From contig SSBO01000001.1 in assembly GCA_005281725.1 (NCBI GenBank), positions 11,285,776 through 11,349,775 of the forward strand: DNA of 64,000 nt, read 5' to 3'. Within the stretch, counting starts at the first letter, position 1. Every line of letters begins with the position of its first letter. This document shows positions 12,991-27,400 of the stretch, piece after piece. The notes beneath the pieces were generated by a model. It was not told the DNA's origin. It worked only from the letters and a program-made list of their open reading frames with translations, and did not search any database. Made by a program: the position numbers and the translations under genes. The stretch is from Wuchereria bancrofti (lineage: Eukaryota > Nematoda > Chromadorea > Rhabditida > Onchocercidae).

Positions 12991-15900
12991 TAAAATATTT
13001 GATAAACTATTTGTATAATATTTGTTCCATTGATGTGTGTTTATTTGAACAAATCAATGTATGATAACAAATTAATGTATTATTTAAAAATGTTTACATT
13101 TTACTAATAAAAGATTTGTTAAATTCAAAATTTATTCACATATTATAACTTCTATATTAGGCTAATATCATTTGTTGATTTGATTTACTTATATAAATCA
13201 AAATATGTGACAAAATATTGAAGTATAATATCTAATTATTTATGAAGTATTATTTAATTTAATTATTTTTATTTTCATATAATATGTAATGAATTCTTTC
13301 AACTAATTTAACAAATATTTTTTACATCGTAAAGTTGCTTTTTTTTCTTTTCTTTTTTTTTTTTTCGTTACGGAAATCAAAAGCCTAGTGTAAACAGAGC
13401 AGCCTTGGCCATGTGAATTCTGAGGATATGTTCTGAAGTTAAGAAATATTGAAAGAAAAAAAAAAAGAATTTGTTAAACAAACAGATCAATAAAAAAAAA
13501 TAGATGTTAAATTTTTATCTATGACTTTTTTTTCTCAAAAACTTTCTCTTTTTTCTTTTTTTTTTTTAGGAATAAAGAAAACTTTTCATTACAAGACATA
13601 TTGTTCATTTTAACAATTTTTTGACTTTTTTTTTTTTTATAATATTAAATTAATATTAAATAAGTGTAAAGAAAATGAGGGAATAAAAAAAGGAAGGAAA
13701 GGAAGAGAGAGAGAGAGAGAGGAAGAGGGGAGTGAATTAACTTTTTGACTGTTTTAAAAATTAAATTCAGATTTCATTTTTAAATTACATCAGAAATGAT
13801 CCATTTTTTTATTTGTTGATATTGTTCGTTGAACATTTTCGTCGATAACTACTTTTTTATCAAAAATGAAATTAAAATTGAATTTTATTCAACAATAGGT
13901 TGTGACTTAAATTTATTAAGCACAATTTAACTTTTCTAAGTGAATTTAAATTTGAAATATGGTTGCAGTATCAAAGGAGACTCACATCCTGTCGTGATCA
14001 TATATTATTACTGTTATATTTGAGATTTTTTTAACAGTAATTGTTGTACAAAATGTTGTAAATTTTATTTTCGCCTAATTAAGTTTAATTAATTTCAGTT
14101 CCAATTTGTATTCTTTTAATGAATTAATCGACTGGTTTGTATTTTTTTACAATTCAATTACTCAATTTTACAATTCAATTACTCTTCATTTCATTTTACC
14201 GAGGATTTTTTTTTCTCTCTGTTAATTTTAATTGCTAATATAAATTGATGAAAGAGTTGCAATGACAAAATTACTCGATCAAATTTCGAACTTTGGAACC
14301 GATAATGGTTGACATCTGAAATAATTATAATGAATTTTGTTTATTATTGTGTTTATTGTTTCATTATTTTTATTCTATAACATTATTGTGTCCTATCTGA
14401 ACTAACTAATCAAAAAAACTGCCGAAAAGTCCAGTTGAAGTATCAAAAAGAATTTGAAACATTGAATTGCAGAATATTAATGAAATGAAATGTTCCGTAC
14501 TCTAATCAAAATTCATACGTTGTATAATGGGAATAACGGGAAGTTAGATAATTTAAATTTCTATAAGTAAATGAAATGACGTCTTTATATATGAATATGA
14601 AATTATTTATTCCTTTTTAAATTCATTTTCTTGTTTCTCATTTTTCATTTAAAATTCTTTGTTGGTAATATATGTGAACAGAAAGATAATTTTTAATTAA
14701 TGATTTCATAATGGCTAATAAATTTGTAACAAATTGAAAGAAGAATGAATAATTTTATAAATTTAAATTCAATTTATAATGAAAAAATTTAATTTAAATG
14801 TTAAATTTAATTTTCACTTTGCATTGATATATGGAATTTTTACGAATAAAGATGATGAAAAAGCAAACAAGTTTAATTTAATTAAAAAATTCTGAAATAG
14901 TTATTAATTTTTTTCTTTTTGATAAGTGAATATTTTAATAATTAATAAATTTAAAACGAAAGAGCAAAAATGTGGAAAAAATAAATTAATTCATTTAAAA
15001 CGAAATAATTTAAAATTTTTATAATAATATTTTTGAAATCGATTAAAAATTTCTGCAAATGATGTTATTTTTGAAATTTTCAAGCAATTTAGAAAGATTT
15101 TTTTCAGCAAATATTTACTGATTAAGATTAAAAAAAAAAAAAAAAAATAAGCGTTCAGTAAATTGAAAATATGCCTGATACATTTAAAAACAAGCATTTT
15201 ATCTTTATAATATCATGTCAAGATCATTTTTTATGATATCAATGATAAATTCTCATTTCAAAAATTGTCATTCAAATGATCAAATTTCATTCTTTTTTTA
15301 TTTTTTTATAGATAAGGAATAATTTTAGTGATCTCATCTTTTTTTCTTTTTTTTTCTGATTCTTTTTCATTCTTTTCGTAGAGTTAAAAATTTTTAAATT
15401 TAAAATCTTTAGAGCTACTTATTTATCACTAACAATGTAACTATTTTATTGTTTTGATAGAACTTAACTCGTCAAATGGTCACTTCATTTCGTTGATAAC
15501 TGGTCAAGTGGTCACTTCATTAGTTCATCATTTCTCATTTTTCATTGATTTCATTGATATTATTTTTTCACATTTCATATATTTCCATTTAAAAACATTT
15601 GTTATTTGTTGTTTACATTTGCATAGCCAATGTTCAATGAAATTTGAACTAGGCTTTTTATTTAAAATTTTATAGATTCGCTTCAAAATCGGCCTAATTT
15701 TTCATTTTAATTTTACATTTGTTATATTTATAATAATTGTTATCGCTTAAAGTTGTCACATTTACAATTTTATCATTTGATATTATTACTAATCACTTGA
15801 TTGCAATCTCTTATCAATATGCTTTCATTGAAATTTTTACTACAAATTTTATTTCATTATTGCTTATGATAAAATATTGATGTCTGATAAGCTAAATCAT

Positions 15901-17673
15901 ATGATAATTGGATGATAAAGTTGTGATTTAACAATTCTAATAAATCATACATAGTGAATGAATAATTAGTGATAACAATTAATGAGTTCGGTATATGTAA
16001 TAATTTCAATTTTTTTTTTATCACAAAATGTATTACCAAAAGATTCCAAATGTAAATACTGTTAACAAATCATTTATGAAGAAATTGTAATCAAATAATT
16101 AAAATATAAATATTACAGCAATTAGTGACATTAATTAAACTTACTCTTATAATTTACTTATCATTCTTTAATTGTTTGCTTTTTAATTTTAATTAATGAT
16201 TGATGTCAAAATATAATTAAAACAAAAGAAAAAAAAACGAAACTTTATGGTTTATGGCAAAAAATTTGATTACATCAATTTTAATGAAATTACTTATTAG
16301 ACTTCTTTTATATTACTTCTGCTTATAAAAGAAAATAATTTTTTCCTTAATTACTTATTCGATTCCATTTAAATCATAAATCCGGGAAATTAGTTCAGAA
16401 AAGAGAACACTTTTTTTTTTTTTAAATATTATCATTAAAATTGAAAATTTTTTCTGTGCCATTGAAATTATAAATGTAAGAAATAAATGGATGTAAGAGA
16501 ATAATTCTTACTTATTATTATGTTTCTTCTCAAATTCATTTCTTTTTCCACTTAGAAATTTTATTATTAAGTCTTGAAATTGAATAAAAATGGGTTAGCT
16601 TTCTTTTCTAACTTTGTTAATAATTTCTAAAGTGCAAATTGAACAATTTATGTGGGCGCTAATAGTTTTATGAAGCATTCATGAAATGAATACATAATAC
16701 AACGAGGCGTAAATATTTCCAAAATTACATCATCCATCCGTCATCATAATCATTTTAGAAGTATGTCATATAACTATTTCAATAATAATAATAATAATAA
16801 ACAAATAAATAAATAATAAAGTAATACAATGCCAGATGAATGAGAAGAAATGTGACAGTGACAGTGACAGTATTCGATTTGACAATTAACGTACCATTTA
16901 AATTTGTGAAAATAATTTGTCGAAAAAAGAATGAATGTAAGCATTATTCCTATTATTTACGCATATACTACTTACCTGAGAGAAAACAAGTTTGAATTGT
17001 TGTAATAGAAAAATTCATTTCCATAAAATATTTATTACTTAGCCATTTTTGTCAATTTACTTTTCACTATTAGCTTAATTTATTGATTTCTTTTTTTTTT
17101 TTTCAGTTGTTAACAAAGATAATTTAGGCCTAATTTCTTGTTCGTTTTCTTCTTTTGATATATAATTTAAATGTAAAAACTTTCATTTTTAACATTTACT
17201 AATATTTTTTAATACGTTGCAAAGTATTAAATGGAAATTTTTATTTTTTATTAAAAAAAATTTATTATAAATTATTCAAATACCTTTAATAATACCTTTG
17301 ATTTTCTTCCTTTCTTTTTTTCTTAAGCAATTAAGTAGCATTTTGGGTAGAATTAATTTAAAATGATAGTTATTCTCGAGGAAATAATTCCATTTTATTA
17401 GTACATTTGAGATAAATTATATGAATAATATGATTATTATGCACTGAAATGATGCAAACATAAATATAATCCAATAAAATAGAACTCATTTGATCAAAAT
17501 TCTTTTTTTATTTTTTTGGTTCAATGTGTGTTTTTTTTTTATTAAAAAATATCGTAGTACATCATATTTGCATATATATCAAAGTTTTTTTTTTTTTAAA
17601 TGATAACACAATGATTAATGATTTTTGATTCGATTGTATTGTAGTATTCTCTTGAGAATTATTAAAATATAAT

Positions 17674-18087
17674 AAAAATGAAAATAGGAAATGAATTTTT
17701 TGAATAGAGCTGAAAAGCTTCAAATATTGCTAAACTAATTGGGATGAATGCTAATTAAATGTTAGTAAAAACTCATAAATTATTATTACTTTGAAATTAG
17801 TTCCTTAATAAAAGCATACTTTTTTTTTTTGATTTTTTTTTTCATATGAAATATCAAAAAAAAAAAAAAAAAAAANNNNNNNNNNNAAAAATGAAAATAG
17901 GAAATGAATTTTTTGAATAGAGCTGAAAAGCTTCAAATATTGCTAAACTAATTGGGATGAATGCTAATTAAATGTTAGTAAAAACTCATAAATTATTATT
18001 ACTTTGAAATTAGTTCCTTAATAAAAGCATACTTTTTTTTTTTGATTTTTTTTTTCATATGAAATATCAAAAAAAAAAAAAAAAAAG
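17674..18087. repeat. Duplicated ~200 bp flanks around an 11-N assembly gap
   Basis: The sequence at 17674-17875 is repeated, apparently without mismatch, at 17887-18087, separated only by N at 17876-17886. The left copy ends in a poly(A) run, where assembly commonly breaks. The likeliest reading is that two contig ends covering the same locus were placed side by side instead of being merged. Confidence 0.85.
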
Positions 18088-21000
18088 AACGTTTGTTTCC
18101 ATCTTTTCTTTAACTTTCTTTTAATGTTTAATTTGCTTGCTTTTTTTTTTTTGTTTATTTATTTGTTTTTGAATTTTTTTCTATCAAATATATGCAACAA
18201 GGAAAACAATCGTTTATATTGTAAATAAAAAAAAGAATTTTTTTGTAAAATTTTGATATTAAATGAAATTGTAAGTTTATATTTAGATATATTCTATTTC
18301 ATGAATTTTTTATCGGATTATTGTATGCCAATTTAAATTTAAATGTCAACAATAGCAGTGAGAAAGTTCAAGACTTGTGAATTTTTGATTAATTAATTCA
18401 TCACGATATTATAAATATTAAATAGTTCAAACAATAAATAGTTAAATTACACTGATATGCAAATATTTCTCAAAACAATTTAAATTTAATTTAAAATATT
18501 CCATAATTCATCATGACTGAATTAATTAATGAAGTAATAAATGCATTGATTACTTATCTTTTACTCCTTGCTTTATTCAATTTCAAATTTAAACAGTTCA
18601 TGAAAAACGAGAAAACGAAAAAAAATGATATTTAATTAATATCTGATAAGCAAATGAGAACATTAAAATTAAAATGATAATCGTATTATTAAAATAAAAT
18701 TAACTTATTTTTCTGTTCATCAAAAAAAAAAGAAAACTCTTACTAAAATTTTGTTTAAAATAAAAATTTAATTATTTTTACTTAATTAAACCTAAATAAA
18801 TCATATATAGTTTGAAGAGAAAAATTTTTTTTTTTCATTTTCTAACTATTTGAAAATAGATTTTTAAAACAAGTGATAAGGGATGTTGATTAGATGCTAT
18901 CAATACATCGATCAACTTTACAACACATCCATTTTTCTTTTTTTTTTTCTTTAACACAACCCTTATCAATTGCTATTATCATGTTTAAAGTACGATTGTT
19001 ATACCATAATTTAAGAATAAATATTTTGAATATTTGTTATCATAATTCCATTTATACTATAAATATGAATATTGATTGATTGATTTTTTTACAATTATTG
19101 ATTAGTTTATAGGCGATTTTTACTTATTTCTTATCACTTCCCACCTCATTTATCACTAATGAATGTAGAGGATAAATTAATGATAAATGATAATATAATC
19201 ATTCAAGTAATCATTATGACTGATTTTTTTTAAATTTGTCACTTCTCAGGCAGGCAAATATGAAATTGAAGTAGAAACAGTCTTTTGTCTTTCTAATGTA
19301 TATTCTATGCATAAACTGTTCCTTTTTTTTCTTCTCTATTTTTTAAAATTGACTTTTCTAGGAAAAATAAAAAACAAAATAAGGAGAAAAGGAAAAGAAA
19401 GCTTTTACGACTTTTCCTCTAATGAATTCAGGCTTTTACGACTTCTCTTTTTCGATAAATTCAGAAACGAAAATGCTTACCATCACGAGAATTTGATGAA
19501 AAGCTATCAGTTCAATTTGAAATTTCATTTGTTTGCTCAATCTGATAAATTTTAATTAGTTACAAATCGTTTGATAGCAATTACATTAAAAAAAAAAAAA
19601 AAAAAAAAAAAACCGAATTTCTACTTTAACAGATTAAGTTAGCAATTCTATCGTTAATATAGTATAAATGTAAATATTTTTCCTCTCTCTCTCCCTCTCC
19701 CTCCCTCTCTCTCTTTCTCTTTTTAAGATAGAAATCCCAAATGGAAAGGCATTTTTATTTAATGAAACGAATTATAAGAGAGAAATATTGGAGGATATTT
19801 AAAGTATGAGAATTTGTTGAAAAATGTTCATAGAAATTTTAAGTCTCATTTAATCGTTTCTTTTCTCTTTTCAAATTAACTTCACGATTAAATAAAATTC
19901 TATTTTATATATAACAATTTCAAACTATTTCTTTTTTCATTTTCATTAAAATAATGAAAGCTTAAAGTGGTAATGGAAATAATAAAGTTTATAATAAGAA
20001 TTATTTATAGTTTTATCATAAATTTTCTTACTATAATGTCATATTATTATCACATTTTGTATTGATAATACTTTTGATATAATTATTGATGCGTATTTAT
20101 CTTTTAAAATGAATTTTAAGCCATTGTTATTCAGTTAAAGCTAAAAACTATAAAATTTGATTTAAAAAAAAATTTTACATTATTTCAATATTTAACATTA
20201 AATGAATTAAGTAATAAAATAGGCATTTAGCTGAAGTATAAAAGTCATAAATGAATTGTCATTTTATCACAAAATGGAATTTTTTTTTTTCGTTTTTAAT
20301 TTTCATTTTGATTAAAAATGGCTGAAATTTTTTCATTTTTGAGAAAAAAGTATGAGAAAAAAACTTTTCACATTATTTAAATATTTTACGGTTTTTTTTT
20401 TCTAATTCGAAAGTTTCAAACAAATTAGCACTAATCATCAATTATGTATATTTGAGCTTATTATTTTATTCGAAATAGAAAAAAGTAGCATAACGACTGG
20501 AAAAAGTTTAGTGGAATTCAAAATTACTACAAAGTTGCGAATAAAGTATTATTAATTTTATAGATTTAATTTTTCCATTCAAAATGATTGAAATTATTTG
20601 GCAAAAATTATAAAGAATTGAATTGATCAGTACTGTTGATAATATTAGTACTTAAATACTTATATTACATTCATCATTTTAAATCTTTCTTTTTTTTGTA
20701 TTGGAAATAAAAATTGTTTTAAAAAGGATGAAATTAATGCAAGAAGAAGAAATTTCAACTTAGTTTTTTTTTTTTTTTAAATTGTTTAATTTTATAAAAT
20801 CCATTTTGTGCATTTGTCTCATTTTTTTTCAGTTTTTTTTTTCTTTTTTTCTATTGCTATCGTTCATTTGATGCGTTAGAAGAAGACGACGAAAAAAAAA
20901 AAGCAAAAACCTATAATTTTTGCATTCATTAATTTAATGAAATGGTTTGTCAACAGAAAATGAAATTGATAGTTAAATTCAAATGTTCAAATGTTGAATA

Positions 21001-24000
21001 AAGGTAAGAAATAATGATAATGTAAATTAATTGACTCATTAATTTTTAAAAAACTTATCTTTTTTCTTTTGCAATTTAGTATAATTAATTGTAACTCACA
21101 TTCGACCAATATATATAATTTCTTTTATTCAACGTTTGATATTTATTTAAATTTATTTAACATAAGATATTTATTTAAAATTTTAGTATTATGGGAATAA
21201 AAATGTTAAAGACATGAGAAGTGATCAAAGATTAATAAATTTATTGTTAAGATAACTTGGCTATAGTTTGCAATTAATTTTACTGGTTATTGAAAGTTAT
21301 TGTGGTGAAATAAAGTGATTGAAAATTACTCATTCAAAAAAAAAAAAAAAAAGGGGAACTAATAAGTATTTTTTATATAAAACAATTTGTCATTCATAAA
21401 TGAATTTCAATTCTAGCTCAATTTGTAGTTCAATTTGAACTATTCTTGAAATGTTAAACCATTTGAAAATGTTATAAAATATTGGGACTAGAAATGTTAT
21501 TGATAAATGATAAGGAAAGTTGTAATTTTTCAATATATCAAATTCATTTTCCACATAAAATTTGAATTTTGTTAATATATATATTGTATGTCATTTAAAT
21601 TTTTATAGCAATATTAGATTTTTATTGATTAATTGAATTTTTACTGAAAGAAAAATAGCGAATTGAATTTTTATTGGAACAAAAACAAAAAGGATGGAAT
21701 TTAATTTCACGAGTTAATATCAAATTTATGAAATTATTTAAAAAAAAACTTTCATTTATCATTAATCTATCTTAATTGTGCCGACTTTTTTGAAGTAAAA
21801 ATTCCATTTATTCATACTTTTGATATATTTACCCTAATTTGGTGATAAATTTTTTAGAAAAAAAAAAAAGAATTTTAGGTAAAATACTATTTTCGTCTAA
21901 CTAAACTTATCAAAATATCAATATTGCATTACATTTTATCATTTCTCTCATTCATTAATTATCTGAGCCGTAAAATTTTATCAATATTTTATCCAAAATG
22001 AAAATTTTACACTGAAATTATTGGAACATATCAATTTGCTATATTCTAAATTGACATTTTTTAATGCTTGAAATTACTCTTCTACTTTTCATTCTTGTTA
22101 TGAGCAACTTTTTAACTTTTAATACAAATTAATGAAATTCTGGCACTTAGCGCTGCTTTTTCAATGATAGACAAAAAATTAATTATACTGAAAATTACAA
22201 TAACATTTTTTTTTTTTAAAAGAGCGCAAATGTCATTTGCAAATTTTAATTTTTTATTTCGATCAAAAAATTTTCACATTTCTATGAATGATTGATTTCT
22301 TCTGCTGGAATGAATTTCTTGCAACTGTTTGCATTCTGCAAATAAATTTTGTGATGCAAAAAAAAAAAAAAAAAGAAAAATGACAAATTGAAAATTGATT
22401 ATGATAAATAAAATATAAGTAATACAATTGTCCCTTTATTGATGTAATTTTGATAAAATTTATTAGCTAATGCATTCAGAATTAGCATTTCTGTCGTTTT
22501 ACTGCATTAAAATTATTGTTATTTTTTTTTTTTTAGCCTTTAAAACATTTTGGAATTTTCTCGTTTTTTTTTTCTTCTAGTATTATTGGACAGATATTTT
22601 TTTTATCAGAATTATATTAATCTTGTTATCAATTTAATCACTAATAAATTGATAATTAAAATATGTCATTAGAAAATAGTAAGTAGTAAGAATGAAATAT
22701 TTTTTCTTTTTAAATCAAATGCTTAGAGATTAGTCTCATTGTAATTGAATTAATGCTGAAATAATATTACATAAAAAGTATTTTATGAATTTTAGCATAC
22801 ATTGATAATATTATTACTTAAAAGATTATTTAGTGATAAAAAATTTTCTAAAATGATAAACAATATAAAAGTAAGTGAGAATTTTTTTTTTTTGGAAATT
22901 TTAAATAGGCAAATGAAGAATGATAAATAAAACAAAATTAACCTTGTTCAAACCAAAAACTAATAGATTAAATAAGTTTTTTATTTTTTTTCTTAATTTG
23001 TTCTTTGAATCATTTAGAAATTGAAATCATAACTCTCTCTCTCTCTCTGTTTTTCTCTTCTTTCTTCTCTCCTTTTTTCTCCATCTAAAACTAATTATAT
23101 ATTTACAATAGAAAAAAATCTATGCTAGTTAATCTTACTAATTTCTATAATAATTTATTTGTAATAATTTTTGACTAAAAAATAATTTCATTATCATTCA
23201 ATATTATTATTAAAGTTATTTTCTAAAATTTTTAAAATTATTTTTTTCTAAGACAATTTCTAAGACATTTTCTTCCTTTCTCTTCCATATTTTTATGAGA
23301 ATCAAAATTTCAAAAATGGAATATAAAACTTGTGAAAATCCAAAAATTACACTAATTGTATGAGTCATAGTAAAATTGAATTCATTCCATTTATTATTAA
23401 ATATAATTCTTACTTCTCCGTTTTATCTCCCATTAATGTTAATTTATTCTTTCATTTATTTTAATAAAAAAAAATCCAAACTCAGTAATATTTAAATTTA
23501 ATGTTACAATAGAATAATCAAACTGATTACTAAATGTTAAATTATAATAAGCTATTTACAAATTTATTTATAAAAAAAAAGACTTGCAAAAATGATAGTA
23601 TTTTTTTTGAAAAATAAACAATAATTAGTAGTACATTAATTTTTGACAGATTTTAAAAAATAAAATAATTTAATGAAATTTAATTTTATAATTACACTTT
23701 GGCAAACGATATGTGTGATCAAACTTTTGTTACAACTGTATTAAATGAAAGAAAAGATTTTTTCATTACTAATATAAATATTCATTTAATTCAAAAAAAA
23801 AAAAACAAGTAAACAAAAAAAAGTTATTCCATCAATAAATTTGTCCTTCCTCTTCTCTTCCTCTTTTTTTTTTTTGCAATTTCCATATCTAATCGAAAAT
23901 GCAATGATAAAATTTCTATTTCTATTACATTCATATCTTTTTTTTTTCGTATTTAAAAAAGGAAAAAAAATGCTAAGTAAGTTTTTCAATAAAAGAAAGT

Positions 24001-24448
24001 ATCACAACTGTAATGAAAATTGACAAGGATGAAAAAAAAAAAAAATTAAATTTTATGCCATCACGCAATCCTTTCAATATTTAATTTCCGCCCTTCAAAT
24101 AATGATTTCAAGGAAACAAAATCTTTTATGCATCCATAAATCTTCATTCTGTTAGCAATTCATTTATTTTTCATGTTAAAAGATATTTTATCAATTTGTC
24201 TAATTTTTAATTATTTTATTAAAAAAAAAAGTATGAACGAGCATTTTCATTTTACTAATTTCTTTTTTTTTTTTTTTGTTTTATTATTATATTTATTGTT
24301 GCTTAATGTAAATTAAACAATTTAACTTAATCAATTTTGTTCCAATTAATCTGATTAAAGTTAAATTTTTACACTTTGAATAATTTTAATAATTTTCAGT
24401 GCCATTTCATAATGTCATCTTGCTCTTAAAAAAAAAGGAGAGAAAATT

Positions 24449-27400
24449 ATGACGATCATAATTCAGAGTGAAGATGAATTTGCTAATTATAAACAATTGG
24501 AATATTCGATACCATTTCAGGTTAGTTAAATTTATTTCACTGATTTTTATTTTAATTTTTTTATAGATTTATTTTATTCCTATAATTGAAAATTTAATTA
24601 CACTGTTTTCATTTAAAATAATTTAAATAGTTATAAAATATATAACTTAAATACAAATAGCAAATTAATATTGTGATATTGTCGGAAGTTAATTAAATAA
24701 TTAATGATAACAATTGATGATATATTGCATTCATTGATTGCAGATATGTTAGAAATGGTACATTTTTGCATAAATTACTAATTTTTTCAAATTTAAACTT
24801 TTCACTTTCATAACTAAAATTATTTTAAAAAATTTAAAACAAATTTTTTTTTAAAAAAAAAAAAACTTTTAAAGGGTTATCGTCGATGGGTAGCATTTGC
24901 TTATATGGGTGTTAATGCTATCGGATTTGCTGCTAATTTTTGGGTACTGTATACTGTTGCACCGTTACTTTTTTCTGCTACTGTTAAAGTACCAAAGAGT
25001 ATTTTATTTTATATCATAACATTATGCATTTCTGATTTAATGATAATGACTGGTAAGTTTTTTTAAGAAATAAGTTGATAAGAAAATAATAATAAATAAG
25101 TTACTAATAATTATATGCTTTTGGGTTAGTAATAAGTAAGTTAATAAAAAATAAGTTAATAATAATTATATGCTTTTGGGTTAGTAATAAGTAAGTTAAT
25201 AAAAAATAATAATAAAAATAAGTTAATAAGTTAACAATAATTATATGCTTTTGGGTTAGTAATAATAAATAAGTTAATAAAAAATAAGTTAATAATAATT
25301 ATATGCTTTTGGGTTAGTAATAAGTAAGTTAATAAAAAATAATAATAAGTTAATAAGTTAATAATTACATACTTTTGGGTTAATAATAATAAATAAGTTA
25401 ATAAAAAAAGTTATTAAGTTATTTACAATAATTATATGCTAGAGAGTAAAGATCAAATTAAACAAGTAAATAAGGCAAATATGCATCACATCGTTACAAT
25501 TAATGAAAAATGTATAATTGATAAATAATTGTTCAATAAAATTATCAGTTATTATCATTGAGCAATAAATAACTTTTACAAAATCAATAATTTAATATCA
25601 AATAAAAGAATTTTAGGAATGCTTTTTCTAATAATTGATATAGTTGTTGGTACTTGGAAATTTAGCACATTCTCATGTGTTGCATACCTTGTCTTCGAAG
25701 CAATGAATAAATTTGTTGCACCTGTAATTGTGGTACTAATTAGTCGAACATGCTATGTAACGGTATGTCTCGATCCAAAAAGTCGACGAGTAGCTGCAAG
25801 TTTAAAAGTAATTTTAAAATAATTCAATTTCAATGTGTTATTTTATATTTTAAAATTATTGACATTTTTAAAATTAATATACTTTTTGTACAAAATTTTT
25901 TTTTTTTTGTAGGTTTTTAGTAATATTAGAAATAAAATAAATTTTTTTTNTTTTTTTTCTTTAAATAATTTTTGCATAAATTCTTTTTTTCAGACATTTT
26001 TTTTATTTAATAAACATTTATAAATTTTATTAGCTGTGTCACTTTCTTTTTTCATATGATAAAATGTGTAAAAATGATTTAAGCCAAAAATACTTTGTAA
26101 TAATTCTTAAAAATTTGTAGAGAAAAAAAAGTTCCACTTACTAATTCTACTAACTTTTGCTCTCTCTTTCTCGTCCTTCTGTTTTTTTCTTTTTTTTTTT
26201 GCTCAATTTATTAAAATCAACTTAATTAGTAGCATTGAAATTGAAAAGATTTGTATAAATTAAACATCAAATCCTAAATTATATGCTAATAATAAAGTAA
26301 ATAAACAATAAACATACATACTAATGCAAAAAAAAAATGCTAATTAATTATAAATGAGTGAAGCATATGAATGTAATTATTAATGCAAAATGTAAAATTG
26401 AATAAGCAAAAATTGTAAATAAAATAAATAACAAAGTGTAAAACAAACGTTTTTGCTAAAAAATTAACAAAAAATTAAAATAAATGAAATGTCAAATAAT
26501 TTTAAACCACTTGCAAAAGATCAAAACAACAACAACAACAACAACAAGGAATCAATAAATAATTTAAAAAATAATTTTTAACTTTGCAAAAAAATAATTT
26601 TAAAATAAATGAAATTATAATTTTTGTAGTATGCAATAGCACAAGTAATTGCATCAATGGCACTTGTAATGATAATGTTATGGCCACTTTTTGCCTATAG
26701 CCAAGTGTCAACACTTTATTTCAATGCTAATATCACTCTAAGAACAGTTAATGTATTACGTAAATGTACCTTTATGCCACCATCTGGTCAGTTTATTTTT
26801 GTTTTGTTGTTTATAAATTTTAATGATATTATCATAATTTTTAATTTATTATCATATCATAATTTTGGCTGATAAAAAAAATTGTAGAAATTGAACTTGG
26901 CTTTGGTATTGTATCATGCATTGCAAGTTATGCTATACCATTAGGTGGTATGATTTATTGGTATGTTTCGGTACCATTTTTTTTGAAACGACATGCAGGT
27001 AGTTCACTTACCTCTAACAAGTATGTTTCATTTATCTTTTTTATTACCTATAAATTTTAAGATTTAAAAGAATGTTATTACTTTTACTATTGTTGCTGTT
27101 TTTTTTTTTCTTTTTTAAATTCTTGAAATATATTTTATGGATTTTGTTATAGCTAAAGAAATGAAAGTTTTTTTTTTTTTTTATTTTTTGTTTGTTTATA
27201 TATTAAGATGAATAGCACTCTGATAATTATGCGTTAGCAATGAGTTGTTTACATGTTTTTTTCACTTCTGTTCCATTTATCCTGAAGCGATGATGACTTT
27301 TAATCTTTTTTTTTTTTTTTTTGTGAAAATATTTCAATGAAAATACTTCAAGAAAAAAAAAAAAATTAGTAAAATTAGAAGAAAAAAGCATTAAAACTTT

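Larger units (their letters stand above)
12898..24448. other. 11.5 kb AT-rich stretch without a supported gene
   Basis: Apart from poly(A)/poly(T) tracts, GA/CT tracts (13699-13728, 19681-19722, 23033-23060) and one assembly gap, I see no gene. The open frames (14991-15197, 15454-15675, 15857-16039, 18894-19079, 19307-19555, 23786-24023) are Phe/Lys/Asn-rich reads of homopolymer DNA with no paired splice sites or known domain. A patch at 13372-13440 is less AT-rich but I could not identify it. Regulatory DNA of the receptor gene at 24.4 kb may lie here. Confidence 0.5.

Noticed and set aside
13372..13440. U6 snRNA or 5S rRNA gene
   Set aside because: ACAGAG and a GTTCTGAAGTTAAG stretch recall these RNAs, but the order and the conserved blocks do not match and no fold could be supported.
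19307..19555. 82-codon plus-strand frame
   Set aside because: It is Phe/Lys-rich, contains a short internal duplication, and has no splice partners or recognisable domain in AT-rich DNA.
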